A DNA stretch of 64,000 nt from an uncultured Paracoccaceae bacterium (GTDB taxonomy: Bacteria; Pseudomonadota; Alphaproteobacteria; Rhodobacterales; Rhodobacteraceae), in contig CALDUK010000001.1 of NCBI GenBank assembly GCA_937924905.1, positions 1 through 64,000 on the forward strand. The letters are read 5' to 3'. Every line of letters begins with the position of its first letter. The first letter of the stretch is position 1. A program made the position numbers and the translations under genes. The notes below the pieces were generated by a model. The model made no database searches. It saw only the letters and a list, made by a program, of their open reading frames with translations, and was not told the origin of the DNA. Shown one piece after another: positions 1 through 15,737 of this stretch.

Positions 1-7122
<7,122 letters not shown>

Positions 7123-7174
7123 GCCGATTCCTCTGTCTTCCTCTGATGACAGCGTACGGGGCAAGTCAGAAAAG

Positions 7175-7192
7175 TGTCAATCTAAACTTACA
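7175..7192. promoter_or_regulatory. PpsR/CrtJ operator upstream of bchF
   Basis: The sequence TGTCAATCTAAACTTACA is a perfect TGT-N12-ACA palindrome frame. Its complement supplies TTGACA, and 18 bp further left is TACGCT, a plausible sigma-70 -10 box for bchF. The operator therefore overlaps the -35 element, as expected for aerobic repression by PpsR. Confidence 0.82.
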
Positions 7193-7308
7193 TTTTAGAG
7201 TCTGACACTCTGTGGGGCGGCGCGCGGGGCTTGAAAATTCTCAAGCCTATGAATTAACGCGACTTTCTTAAGGTTGATCCGTTGTTTCAACGGCAAATTT
7301 CCGATGAA

Positions 7309-7326
7309 TGTCTATTCTCTTTGACA
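7309..7326. promoter_or_regulatory. PpsR/CrtJ operator 1 upstream of ppaA
   Basis: A perfect TGT-N12-ACA match (TGTCTATTCTCTTTGACA) that ends in TTGACA, a possible -35 element for the rightward ppaA-ppsR unit. It lies 3 bp from a second perfect match. The arrangement implies autoregulation of the regulators. Confidence 0.75.
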
Positions 7327-7329
7327 ATT

Positions 7330-7347
7330 TGTGCCATGTCACTGACA
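7330..7347. promoter_or_regulatory. PpsR/CrtJ operator 2 upstream of ppaA
   Basis: The second perfect TGT-N12-ACA match (TGTGCCATGTCACTGACA), immediately downstream of the first. It would cover the -10 region of a promoter using TTGACA at 7321-7326. The 290 bp between bchF and ppaA otherwise hold no gene. Confidence 0.75.
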
Positions 7348-7412
7348 CTGCGCCCACCCGTGAGAGAGTCGCACGCGGGGTTGTCCTGCAAAGCACGCGG
7401 CTTAACACGGTG

Positions 7413-8192
7413 ATGCTTATGACGGTGAGAAAGGGCAGTGGCGGACTTACGGCCAGTAATGGTTCGTTGGTCGATGTGCTGGCCAAATCTGTCATTTCGC
7501 ATGTCAATTCGTTTCCGCATCAACGCCGCAACAGGCGGATGGAGGTTGGATCGAAGATCCTGCTGGCGGCCGTTCTGGACACAAACGGGTTTGACGAACC
7601 GGCTGTGATTGCCGATTTGGCCACGCTTCGGATTTCGCCCACAGATATCGTTGACTATTGCATTCGCGATGTTGCTATCGCGCTGGGCGGTGACTGGGTA
7701 GACGACCGGCTGAGCTTTGCCGAAGTCACCGTGGCAAGCGCACGGCTGTTCGGGCTTTGCAAGGCGATTGGCCAAAGCTGGAACAATGCACATCCCAATT
7801 TGAACGCCCGCGCCCTGCTTTTGGTGACTGTCGGGCGCGAAGATCACATTCTGGGCCCCGCCGTTCTGGCGGATCAGCTGCGGCGACGCGGTCATTCGGT
7901 GCGGTTGCATTCGAATGCATCGGCGGCCAGCCTTGCGGAAAAATTGCAGAAAAACGCCTATGACGCCGTTCTTGTATCGGTTGCCACGACCCATTCGCTT
8001 GAAAAAGCGAAAGGAGTCATTCAAGAAACAAAAAAAGCATTCCCAAACGTGCATGTGGTGCTGGGCGGGGCGGCTTTGACATTGGCAAATCTACGGCAAG
8101 ACACGACGGGCGCAGACTTGGTGACGAACAATATCGACGAAGCGCTCGATGCCATGACCGGGAATGATATTGATCTTCGGGTGGCTGAATGA
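7413..8192 (+). CDS. ppaA: PpaA/AerR-type cobalamin-binding antirepressor
   Basis: PpaA/AerR proteins bind cobalamin and antagonise PpsR/CrtJ, tuning photosynthesis genes to light and oxygen. The C-terminal half looks like a B12-binding Rossmann domain: ALLLVTVGREDHILGPAVLA carries an E-x-H-x-x-G motif resembling the cobalamin His loop, and VHVVLGGAALTL follows. The track start at 7308 lies inside a PpsR operator and is unlikely. I chose the ATG at 7413 (259 residues); the ATG at 7419 is also possible, and neither has a strong ribosome binding site. The stop overlaps ppsR as ATGA, matching the usual ppaA-ppsR pair. Confidence 0.88.
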   Translation: MLMTVRKGSGGLTASNGSLVDVLAKSVISHVNSFPHQRRNRRMEVGSKILLAAVLDTNGFDEPAVIADLATLRISPTDIVDYCIRDVAIALGGDWVDDRLSFAEVTVASARLFGLCKAIGQSWNNAHPNLNARALLLVTVGREDHILGPAVLADQLRRRGHSVRLHSNASAASLAEKLQKNAYDAVLVSVATTHSLEKAKGVIQETKKAFPNVHVVLGGAALTLANLRQDTTGADLVTNNIDEALDAMTGNDIDLRVAE

Positions 8193-9613
8193 AGGCGGGT
8201 GGCAAGGCAAATTGGGTCGAAGGCCCAATGCCGATGATCGAGCCGGAGTATCTGACCGGCATACTGGCCTCGGCCTGCGATCTGGCCTTTATGGTATCGG
8301 GTGACGGCGTTGTCCGTTCGATCCTGATTGATGGCGAGACCAAAGGTCAAACGCGCCTGACCCATTGGGCCGGTCGGCCGATGCAGGATTTTTTGACCCT
8401 GGAAAGCGTGCCCAAGTTTGAAGCTGCGCTGAAGGCGATTGCCGAGAACCAACAGACCCTGCGTCCGGTCGAGCTGAACCACACCGACAAGGCCGAATGG
8501 GAATATCCCGTGCGCTATTCGTTGCACCGGGTCGGCCCGGACGCATCTGTTTTGATGCTGGGCCATGATTTGCGCATCGTCGCCGAAACTCAACAGCAGC
8601 TTGTGCAGGCGCAATTCGCGCTGGAACGCGGGTATGAGGAACGGCGTGAATACGACGCGCGGTATCGGATGCTGATGGCATCGACCCATGAAGCGTTTTT
8701 GTTCGTCTCGGCCAGCGATGGTCGGATCAAGGATATCAATGCAACGGCGTCCAGCCTGCTTGGGTCCGACCGCGAAGAATTGGTCGGTTCGCCCATCGCG
8801 CAGGAATTCAAACATCGCCGCCGGGGCGAGTTTGTGGAAAAGCTTTTGTCGGTCGCATCGTCTGACTTTGAGAACGATGTTGAAGCCCAGACCACGCGAG
8901 GCCGCCGCGAGATCAGGATCACGCCCAAAGTATTTCGCGCCGCGGGCGAACGGATGATTGTCTGCCGCCTGCAATCCGAAACAAGCTTGCCGACGGGCGA
9001 TAGCCGTCTGGCAGATAACCTGTTGCAATTGTTCCGGAAAAGCACAGATGCGATTGTGATTTGTGACCAGCGCGGCATCGTCCATGACGTGAACGAAGCG
9101 TTTTTGGAAATTGCCGATGTGGCCAGTTTAAGCGAAGTCACATCGCGCAGTCTGGCTGAGTTTCTGCAACGCGGGCAGATTGATCTAAGTGTGATGCTGG
9201 AAAACGCGATCCGATCGGGTCACATGCGGGTTTATGCGACTAAGCTGGCGAATGCCTTTGGCCCGCGCGCTTCGGTCGAGATATCGGTTGTGTCGATCAC
9301 CGATCAGGATCAGGCGATGGTTGGTTTCATCATTCGCGATGCCGGTCGGGCCGAGGCTGTGCGCAGCACGCCGAAAGCCGGCACCAGACCCGAAAGCGGG
9401 AACCACAACGTGGTCGAACTGGTCGGGTCGGCCCCGCTGAAAGAGATCGTCGCTGAAACGAACGAAGTGATCGAGCGGATGTGCATCGAGACTGCCGTCG
9501 AGCTGACGCGCAACAATCGCGCCGCCGCCGCCGAGATGCTGGGCCTGTCGCGGCAAAGCCTTTATGTAAAGCTTCGTAAATACGGGCTTTTGAAGCGCGA
9601 CGACAAGAGCTGA
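8189..9613 (+). CDS. ppsR: Transcriptional repressor PpsR (CrtJ)
   Basis: PpsR represses bch, crt and puc genes under aerobic conditions by binding TGT-N12-ACA. The protein is 474 residues. It has an N-terminal PAS-like region, a glutamine-rich linker (ETQQQLVQAQFALERGYEE), two further PAS domains around residues 160-400, and a C-terminal Fis-type helix-turn-helix (NRAAAAEMLGLSRQSLYVKL). Cysteines are present at MIVCRLQ and ERMCIETAV. The latter sits just before the DNA-binding domain, like the redox-active Cys of Rhodobacter PpsR/CrtJ. The start overlaps the ppaA stop. Its operators are seen throughout this window. Confidence 0.96.
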   Translation: MKAGGKANWVEGPMPMIEPEYLTGILASACDLAFMVSGDGVVRSILIDGETKGQTRLTHWAGRPMQDFLTLESVPKFEAALKAIAENQQTLRPVELNHTDKAEWEYPVRYSLHRVGPDASVLMLGHDLRIVAETQQQLVQAQFALERGYEERREYDARYRMLMASTHEAFLFVSASDGRIKDINATASSLLGSDREELVGSPIAQEFKHRRRGEFVEKLLSVASSDFENDVEAQTTRGRREIRITPKVFRAAGERMIVCRLQSETSLPTGDSRLADNLLQLFRKSTDAIVICDQRGIVHDVNEAFLEIADVASLSEVTSRSLAEFLQRGQIDLSVMLENAIRSGHMRVYATKLANAFGPRASVEISVVSITDQDQAMVGFIIRDAGRAEAVRSTPKAGTRPESGNHNVVELVGSAPLKEIVAETNEVIERMCIETAVELTRNNRAAAAEMLGLSRQSLYVKLRKYGLLKRDDKS

Positions 9614-9735
9614 CGCATTTTTCCCGATTCTTTTGAAGGTTTGCCGCAGCTGGCCGGACCAAGGCTTTAGTCAGTTGATTTTATTGCGCCTTTTGGCGGT
9701 GATTTTCGTCTGCTTTTCCTTGCGAAAACCCTGAC

Positions 9736-9753
9736 TGTCATGCAAAGTTGACA
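9736..9753. promoter_or_regulatory. PpsR/CrtJ operator abutting the bchG start
   Basis: A single perfect TGT-N12-ACA match (TGTCATGCAAAGTTGACA) ending one base before the bchG ATG. No second site is seen in the 141-bp gap after ppsR. Its position suggests roadblock-type repression, or a bchG promoter upstream of the operator. Confidence 0.7.
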
Positions 9754-9754
9754 T

Positions 9755-10654
9755 ATGCCTGTCTCGTCCGAGATACAGTCGCGCGCTTTGCCTGATCCGG
9801 CGGCCATGGTGACCCTGATTAAGCCGGTCACATGGTTTCCTCCGATGTGGGCCTATCTGTGCGGCGCAGTCGCTGCCGGGGTTGATCCTGCCGGGCAGTG
9901 GGGCCTGGTTGTTTTGGGTGTTCTTCTTGCCGGGCCGATTGTCTGCGGCATGAGCCAGGCGGCCAATGACTGGTGCGACCGGCATGTGGATGCGATCAAT
10001 GAACCGAACCGACCTATTCCATCGGGACGCATTCCCGGCAGGTGGGGTTTGTGGATTGCACTGGCCATGTCTGGTCTTTCCCTGTTGATCGGGTGGCAGT
10101 TGGGTCCCTGGGGCTTCGGCGCAACCGTTTTCGGCGTGCTGGCGGCCTGGGCCTATTCGGCGGAACCTTTGCGGCTGAAGCGTTCGGGCATTTTGGGGCC
10201 AGGCCTTGTTGGGCTGAGCTATGAGACATTGCCGTGGTTCACCGGCGCCGCCGTTCTGGCATCGGGCGCGCCTGCGGTGGAGGTTGTGATCATCGCCGTT
10301 CTTTATGGGCTTGGCGCGCATGGGATTATGACGCTGAACGACTTTAAGGCGTTGGAGGGCGACCGGCAGACGGGTGTAAATTCACTTCCTGTGACACTGG
10401 GGCCTGAACGGGCCGCACGCGTTGCGTGCTGGGTCATGGCCGTGCCACAGGTCGCCGTGGTCGCTTTGTTGCTTTTGTGGGACCGGCCCTTTCATGCGCT
10501 TGGGGTTTTCGCGGTGCTGATCGGTCAGGGATTTGCGATGCGGGTGATGCTGCGCGATCCGAAAGAGCGCGCGCCCTGGTATAACGGCACCGGCGTGTTG
10601 CTGTATGTCAGCGGCATGATGATTGCGGCGTTTGCCTTAAGGGGGCTGACATGA
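9755..10654 (+). CDS. bchG: Bacteriochlorophyll synthase BchG
   Basis: BchG is a membrane UbiA-family prenyltransferase that esterifies bacteriochlorophyllide a with geranylgeranyl or phytyl diphosphate. The protein is 299 residues, polytopic, with LIKPVTWFPPMWAYLCG and the prenyl-diphosphate-binding segment NDWCDRHVDAINEPNRPIPS (N-D-x2-D-x3-D), both diagnostic of BchG/ChlG. A second acidic motif is NDFKALEGDRQTG. The ATG at 9755 keeps the ALPDP segment seen before the first helix in relatives. The alternative ATG at 9806 is less likely. The stop overlaps the next gene as ATGA, so bchG, the PucC-like gene, bchP and idi form one unit. Confidence 0.95.
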   Translation: MPVSSEIQSRALPDPAAMVTLIKPVTWFPPMWAYLCGAVAAGVDPAGQWGLVVLGVLLAGPIVCGMSQAANDWCDRHVDAINEPNRPIPSGRIPGRWGLWIALAMSGLSLLIGWQLGPWGFGATVFGVLAAWAYSAEPLRLKRSGILGPGLVGLSYETLPWFTGAAVLASGAPAVEVVIIAVLYGLGAHGIMTLNDFKALEGDRQTGVNSLPVTLGPERAARVACWVMAVPQVAVVALLLLWDRPFHALGVFAVLIGQGFAMRVMLRDPKERAPWYNGTGVLLYVSGMMIAAFALRGLT

Positions 10655-11892
10655 CGCTGGGATGGGGTGGCATTTTGCGGCTTTGTCTGGTCAACGCGGC
10701 GATCGGCGGCATGTCCGCCCTGCCGGTCAATCTGTTCAACCGTTTGATGACCGTTGAACTGGCCCTGCCCGCCTTGCTGCCCGGCTTGTTGGTGGCCTTG
10801 CATTATGCGGTGCAGATCACGCGGCCTGTCTGGGGGCATCGTTCCGATGCGAAAGGTGGGCGGACCCCGTTTATTCTGGGCGGTCTGGCCTGCGTTGGGT
10901 TGGGACTGGTGATGACCGCCTGGGGCATTGCGCAGGCCGGTGGGGCGATGGCGATGATCATCTGGGTTCTGGCCTATGTGCTGATCGGTTTTGGCATTGG
11001 CGCGGCGGGCACATCTTTTCTGGCACTTCTGGCGACCGCTGCACCCGATGACCGAAAAGGGGCGGCTGCGACGATTGCCTGGTTGATGTTGATTGCAGGC
11101 GCGATTTTTGCATCGATTGGCACCGGCGTGGCGTTGAAGCCTTATTCGCCCGAACGGTTGATGCTGGTCGTCCCGATTGTGGCAGGGCTTGCCTGGGTTT
11201 TGGCCTGCGTGGCCACCTGGGGTGTCGAAAAACGACTGGGCGACGTGCCGCAACCGGACGAGCCGTCTCTGGGCGCTGCCTTACGCGCAACCTGGGCGGA
11301 CCCGGCGGCGAAGGCTTTCACCGGTTTTGTGTTTCTGTCGATCTTTGCATTTTACTTGAGCGAGCTGATCCTTGAACCCTTTGCCGGGCATATTCATGGA
11401 TTGACCCCGGACGCGTCGACAAAGCTGTCAGGCGGCAAGGATGGCGCTGCTTTGGCGGGGATGATCGGGGCCGGTATTCTGTCGACCTTCGGGGTGGGTA
11501 GTCTGCGCGGCTGGGCAGTTCTGGGCTGTATCGTTTCGGCCATCGGTCTGGTTGGGCTGGGGGCCGCATTGCCGCTGGTGCCGTTCACCGTGATCCTGGG
11601 CTTTGGCAACGGGTTGTTCGTTGTCGGCGCGATTGGGTCGATGATGCGGCTGGCGGCCGAACGCGCGGGTGCCACTGGCACGCGCATGGGTGTTTTTGGG
11701 GCCGCGCAGGCGATTGCTGCGGGCCTTGCCGGGCTGGTCGCCACCGGCACCTTGGATTTGGCGCGGATCGCGTTCAGCGATGCCGCCGCTTACGGTCTGG
11801 TTTTTGGGTTAGAGGCCGTTTTGTTCCTGGCCGCAGCGTTGGTGGCGCTGCGGCTTTTGAAACCCGCACCGATTTTGCAACCGGGAGAGTAA
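10651..11892 (+). CDS. PucC/LhaA-family (BCH2) MFS-type membrane protein
   Basis: The protein is 413 residues with about twelve hydrophobic segments. It carries PucC-family signatures near the N-terminus (NRLMTVELALPALLPGLLVA; VWGHRSDAKGGRTPFI). Members of this family help insert or deliver bacteriochlorophyll during assembly of light-harvesting complexes. The Rhodobacter equivalent between bchG and bchP is known as orf428/bch2. The gene overlaps the bchG stop as ATGA and precedes bchP by 3 bp, so it is probably coupled to pigment esterification and hand-over. It should not be confused with lhaA or pucC proper, whose normal neighbours (puhA, pucBA) are not in the window. Confidence 0.9.
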   Translation: MTLGWGGILRLCLVNAAIGGMSALPVNLFNRLMTVELALPALLPGLLVALHYAVQITRPVWGHRSDAKGGRTPFILGGLACVGLGLVMTAWGIAQAGGAMAMIIWVLAYVLIGFGIGAAGTSFLALLATAAPDDRKGAAATIAWLMLIAGAIFASIGTGVALKPYSPERLMLVVPIVAGLAWVLACVATWGVEKRLGDVPQPDEPSLGAALRATWADPAAKAFTGFVFLSIFAFYLSELILEPFAGHIHGLTPDASTKLSGGKDGAALAGMIGAGILSTFGVGSLRGWAVLGCIVSAIGLVGLGAALPLVPFTVILGFGNGLFVVGAIGSMMRLAAERAGATGTRMGVFGAAQAIAAGLAGLVATGTLDLARIAFSDAAAYGLVFGLEAVLFLAAALVALRLLKPAPILQPGE

Positions 11893-11895
11893 GTG

Positions 11896-13077
11896 ATGCG
11901 ATATGATGTTGTTGTGGTTGGCGGCGGCCCTGCGGGCGCGACGGCGGCAGAAGACCTTGCTCGGAGCGGTGCACGCGTGGCGATGCTGGACCGGGCCGGA
12001 CGGATCAAACCCTGTGGCGGCGCTATTCCACCGCGTTTGATGGCGGACTTTGATATTGGCGACGAACAATTGCTGACCAAAGTGAACACCGCACGGATGA
12101 TTTCACCCACCGGGCGAAAGGTAGATATACCGATCGAGAACGGCTTTGTTGGCATGGTCGACCGAAAGGATTTTGATCCTTTTCTGCGCGCGCGCGCCGA
12201 AAAGGCCGGGGCGGACGCGTTTGAGGGGACATTTTTGAAGATCACCCGCGCAGACGGGCACCCGCGTGTTTACTATCGGGAAAAGGCAACCGGCGAGACC
12301 GAGCACCTGGACGCCACGCTTGTTATTGGGGCCGATGGGGCCAAGTCGCGGGTCGCTTTGGCCGAGGTGGAGGGCGCTGAAAAAGTGCCTTTGGTTTTTG
12401 CCTATCACGAGATTATTGCCGCACCGCCTGCGAATGATGTCTATGACCCTTTGCGCTGCGACGTGGTTTACGACGGAGCGATTTCGCCCGATTTCTATGG
12501 CTGGGTTTTCCCCCATGGCAATACAACCAGCGTGGGCATGGGAACCGAGAACCCCGATGTAAGTTTGAAAGACGCCACCGCCGCGTTGCGGAAGGCCAGC
12601 GGTCTCGAAGGCTGCGAAACCCTTCGTAAAGAAGGTGCGCCCATTCCACTGCGTCCTATGGACCGTTGGGACAACGGCAAAGATGTTGTTCTGGCCGGGG
12701 ATGCGGCGGGCGTGGTTGCGCCGTCTTCGGGCGAAGGCATTTATTATGCGATGATGGGGGGCCGCGTGGCTGCGACTGCGGCGGCGGCTTGTCTGGCCTC
12801 GGGGCGCGTAAAAGACCTTCAATTGGCGCGCAAGCTGTTCATGGGCGAGCACAAAATGGTGTTCCGTGTTCTGCGTTCGATGCAGGACGCCTATTACAAG
12901 TCGGACGAACGCCGCGAACGCTTTGTGTCGCTGTGCCACGATACCGATGTGCAACGGTTGACGTTTGAAGCCTATATGAACAAGAAGCTGGTGCGCGCCC
13001 GCCCGATGGCGCATCTGAAAATCGGCATCAAAAACCTTGCGCATTTGACCGGGATGGTCCGGCCGGAGCACGTATGA
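11896..13077 (+). CDS. bchP: Geranylgeranyl diphosphate/bacteriochlorophyll reductase BchP
   Basis: BchP reduces the geranylgeranyl tail to phytyl. The protein is about 393 residues, beginning with the FAD-binding motif VVVVGGGPAGATAAEDLARS, and containing VIGADGAKSRVA and the FAD motif VVLAGDAAGVVAPSSGEGIY. The track starts at a GTG (11893); the adjacent ATG at 11896 is better placed after GGGAG. It lies directly between the PucC-like gene and idi, the classical bchG-orf-bchP-idi order. Confidence 0.95.
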   Translation: MRYDVVVVGGGPAGATAAEDLARSGARVAMLDRAGRIKPCGGAIPPRLMADFDIGDEQLLTKVNTARMISPTGRKVDIPIENGFVGMVDRKDFDPFLRARAEKAGADAFEGTFLKITRADGHPRVYYREKATGETEHLDATLVIGADGAKSRVALAEVEGAEKVPLVFAYHEIIAAPPANDVYDPLRCDVVYDGAISPDFYGWVFPHGNTTSVGMGTENPDVSLKDATAALRKASGLEGCETLRKEGAPIPLRPMDRWDNGKDVVLAGDAAGVVAPSSGEGIYYAMMGGRVAATAAAACLASGRVKDLQLARKLFMGEHKMVFRVLRSMQDAYYKSDERRERFVSLCHDTDVQRLTFEAYMNKKLVRARPMAHLKIGIKNLAHLTGMVRPEHV

Positions 13078-13604
13078 CAATTATGATCCCTACCTGGGTC
13101 GATGGCAAATTGACCCCTGTTGAAAAACTGGAAGCCCACGAACGCGGGCTGCGGCACAAAGCGGTGTCGGTATTTGTTCTGCGCGGCGCTGAGGTGCTGT
13201 TGCAACGCCGGGCGATGGGAAAATACCATACACCGGGGCTATGGGCGAATACCTGTTGCACGCATCCGGAATGGGATGAATCCGCGCCCGATTGTGCTGT
13301 CCGGCGGTTGGGCGAAGAATTGGGGATCACCGGTTTGACCCCAATCCACTGCGACACGATTGAGTACCGGGCGGATGTCGGGAACAATTTGGTCGAGCAT
13401 GAGGTTGTCGATCTGTTCACTGCCGAAGCGCCCGCCAATCTAGTGGTTGCACCGAACCCGGACGAGGTGATGGAAACCCGCTGGATGGCGTTTCGTGAAT
13501 TGAATCAGGCGGTGGCAAATTTTCCAAACCGGTTCACGCCGTGGCTGCGGATCTATCTTGAGAAGCACAGCGCCAAGATTTTCGACGCGTCACTGGTGTC
13601 TTAA
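13074..13604 (+). CDS. idi: Isopentenyl-diphosphate delta-isomerase (type I, Nudix)
   Basis: Idi interconverts IPP and DMAPP, supplying precursors for carotenoids and the BChl tail. The protein is 176 residues, with the HKAVSVFVLRG start of the Nudix fold, the catalytic-Cys region GLWANTCCTHPEWDE and the Nudix helix region CAVRRLGEELGI. The active-site Glu area EHEVVDLF is present. The start overlaps the bchP stop as ATGA. It is the last gene of the rightward bchG unit and converges with dxs. Confidence 0.95.
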   Translation: MTIMIPTWVDGKLTPVEKLEAHERGLRHKAVSVFVLRGAEVLLQRRAMGKYHTPGLWANTCCTHPEWDESAPDCAVRRLGEELGITGLTPIHCDTIEYRADVGNNLVEHEVVDLFTAEAPANLVVAPNPDEVMETRWMAFRELNQAVANFPNRFTPWLRIYLEKHSAKIFDASLVS

Positions 13605-13617
13605 CGTCTGCGCAAAT

Positions 13618-13632
13618 CGCGACGTCGTCGCG
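13618..13632. terminator. Weak hairpin between convergent idi and dxs
   Basis: CGCGAC-GTC-GTCGCG forms a 6-bp stem with a 3-nt loop in the 52-bp convergent gap. There is no T-run on either strand, so intrinsic termination is doubtful. It is the only structure seen in this gap. Confidence 0.3.
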
Positions 13633-13656
13633 GCAGCGTCCCAGAATTCTGTCCCG

Positions 13657-15573
13657 TCACGCGCCGCGCGCGTTGAAATCAACGACGGTTTGATCCGGGC
13701 GGAGGATGGATTGCGCCGTACGGCAAATGTCATCGACCGCAAGGCCTGCATCGGCATACATCTCGGCCGGGCTGGCCTGATGGATGAAGCGGTCTGGCAA
13801 GGTCATGGGCCGCATGGCCAGACCTTTGTCCAACAATCCGCGCCGCGCCAGATGATGCAGGACAACTGACCCAAAGCCACCTTCGGCCCCTTGTTCCAGC
13901 GTGATGAGCCCTGCGTGATCGCGCGCCAGACGTTCGACCAGATCGGTGTCCAGTGGTTTGGCAAAACGCGCGTCTGCGACGGTGACGCTTATGCCTTGCG
14001 CATCCAACAGTTCGGCCGCGGTCAGCGCGTCGGTCAGTTGCGTGCCAAACGACAGGATAGCAAGGTCGGTGCCTTCGCGGATAATGCGGCCCTTGCCGAT
14101 GTCAAGAAGCTGGCCCTGTTCGGGCATTTGTACACCGACGCCATTGCCGCGCGGATAGCGGAAGGCGCAAGGACCGTCGTCATACGCAGCAGCGGTGGCA
14201 ACCATGTGAACCAGTTCAGCCTCGTCCGCGGCGGCCATGACAGTGAAGCCCGGCAGGTTGGTCAGAAACGCGATGTCGAAGGCACCTGCATGGGTGGCCC
14301 CGTCGGCCCCCACCAGCCCGGCGCGGTCAATGGCGAACCGCACGGGCAAGCCCTGAAGCGCCACGTCATGGACAATCTGATCGTAGCCCCGTTGCAGAAA
14401 AGTGGAATAAATGGCGCAGAACGGTTTCAACCCGCTGGCTGCCATGCCCGCCGCAAAGGTCACGCCGTGTTGTTCGGCAATGCCCACATCAAAGACGCGG
14501 GATGGAAAGCGATCCGCCAGAATGTTGACGCCTGTTCCCGACGGCATGGCGGCTGTGACCGCAACTATGCGCGGGTCACGCGCCGCTTCGTCGGTCAGTG
14601 CCTGACCAAAGACACCGGTATAGCTGGGGGCGTTCGGCTTGGATTTTGCCTGTGCGCCGGTCGCCACGTCGAATTTCGAGACGCCGTGGTATTTGTCAGA
14701 GCTTTGCTCGGCCGGTGCATAGCCTTTGCCCTTGATCGTGCAACAATGGATCAGGACCGGGCCTTCGCCACGCGCTTTGACGCTGCGCAAGACGGGCAGA
14801 AGCTGGTGCATGTCATGGCCGTTGATCGGGCCGATATAATCGAAGCCCAGTTCTTCGAACAACGTGCCGGACAGACCTTGGCCGGTTACCAGCTGACGCG
14901 CGCGTTTGGCCCCTTCACGGACGGGTGGCGGCATCAGTGCCTCCATTCCTTCGGCAAGCGCTTTCATGGGTGCCGGGGTGGCGGCATAGAGGCCGGACAG
15001 ATAAGCCGACATCGCGCCGACCGGCGGAGCAATGGACATTTCGTTGTCGTTTAAAATGACGATCAGGCGACGGCCTTCTGCACCTGCGTTATTCAAAGCT
15101 TCGTACGCCATGCCCGCGCTGATCGAGCCATCGCCGATCACAGCGATTGCGTCGCCCGTGGGGCGTCCCATGTCGCGCCCGACGGCAAAACCCAATGCGG
15201 CAGAGATTGAGGTCGAGCTGTGGGCCGCGCCGAACGGATCAAATTCGCTTTCATCGCGTTTTGTGAAGCCCGACAGCCCGTCTTTCTGGCGTAGGGTCCG
15301 CATCCGGTCGCGTCTGCCGGTCAGGACTTTGTGTGGGTAACATTGATGACCCACATCCCAGATCAGCTTGTCCATGGGCGTGTTAAATACCGCGTGCAGG
15401 GCAACGGTAAGTTCGACAACGCCCAGCGACGAGCCTAGGTGTCCGCCGGTTTCCGAAACCGCTGAGATCACTTCGGACCGCAGTTCGTCGGCAAGCATTG
15501 ACAGCTTGTCGTCCGTCAGTCCTTTCAGATCGAACGGTCCTGCGATCGTGTCCAAGATTGGTGATTTGGTCAT
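13657..15573 (-). CDS. dxs: 1-deoxy-D-xylulose-5-phosphate synthase
   Basis: Dxs condenses pyruvate and glyceraldehyde 3-phosphate in the first step of the MEP isoprenoid pathway, using thiamine diphosphate. The protein is 638 residues, the usual length. Motifs include [17 protein letters not shown], the TPP motif [19 protein letters not shown] and the C-terminal transketolase-like [10 protein letters not shown] region. It lies downstream of pufC in the same direction, so some transcripts may read through from puf. The 164-bp gap carries three strong hairpins. A dxs next to puf is also known in Rhodobacter clusters. Confidence 0.96.
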   Translation of the reverse strand: MTKSPILDTIAGPFDLKGLTDDKLSMLADELRSEVISAVSETGGHLGSSLGVVELTVALHAVFNTPMDKLIWDVGHQCYPHKVLTGRRDRMRTLRQKDGLSGFTKRDESEFDPFGAAHSSTSISAALGFAVGRDMGRPTGDAIAVIGDGSISAGMAYEALNNAGAEGRRLIVILNDNEMSIAPPVGAMSAYLSGLYAATPAPMKALAEGMEALMPPPVREGAKRARQLVTGQGLSGTLFEELGFDYIGPINGHDMHQLLPVLRSVKARGEGPVLIHCCTIKGKGYAPAEQSSDKYHGVSKFDVATGAQAKSKPNAPSYTGVFGQALTDEAARDPRIVAVTAAMPSGTGVNILADRFPSRVFDVGIAEQHGVTFAAGMAASGLKPFCAIYSTFLQRGYDQIVHDVALQGLPVRFAIDRAGLVGADGATHAGAFDIAFLTNLPGFTVMAAADEAELVHMVATAAAYDDGPCAFRYPRGNGVGVQMPEQGQLLDIGKGRIIREGTDLAILSFGTQLTDALTAAELLDAQGISVTVADARFAKPLDTDLVERLARDHAGLITLEQGAEGGFGSVVLHHLARRGLLDKGLAMRPMTLPDRFIHQASPAEMYADAGLAVDDICRTAQSILRPDQTVVDFNARGA

Positions 15574-15611
15574 ATGGACGGCTCCCTGTTGTTCCCTGGC
15601 TGGGCGGGTAT

Positions 15612-15690
15612 GGCGGCGCGTTCAGGGAACGGAGAACGCGCCGCCTTTTCCTGGTGACCCAGGAAAGGGAACACGGGATGGTGTGTTCCC
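15612..15690. terminator. Three stacked hairpins between pufC and dxs
   Basis: Three consecutive perfect inverted repeats: GGCGGCGCGTTC/GAACGCGCCGCC (12-bp stem, 15612-15645), TTTCCTGG/CCAGGAAA (8 bp, 15647-15666) and GGGAACAC/GTGTTCCC (8 bp, 15667-15690). On the minus (puf) strand no U-tract follows. They therefore look more like puf 3'-end stabilising or attenuating structures than simple intrinsic terminators. Confidence 0.7.
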
Positions 15691-15737
15691 GGATGTTCGA
15701 TCTCTGTTGCCCGCGAGACCGAACCTCGTGAGGCGAG

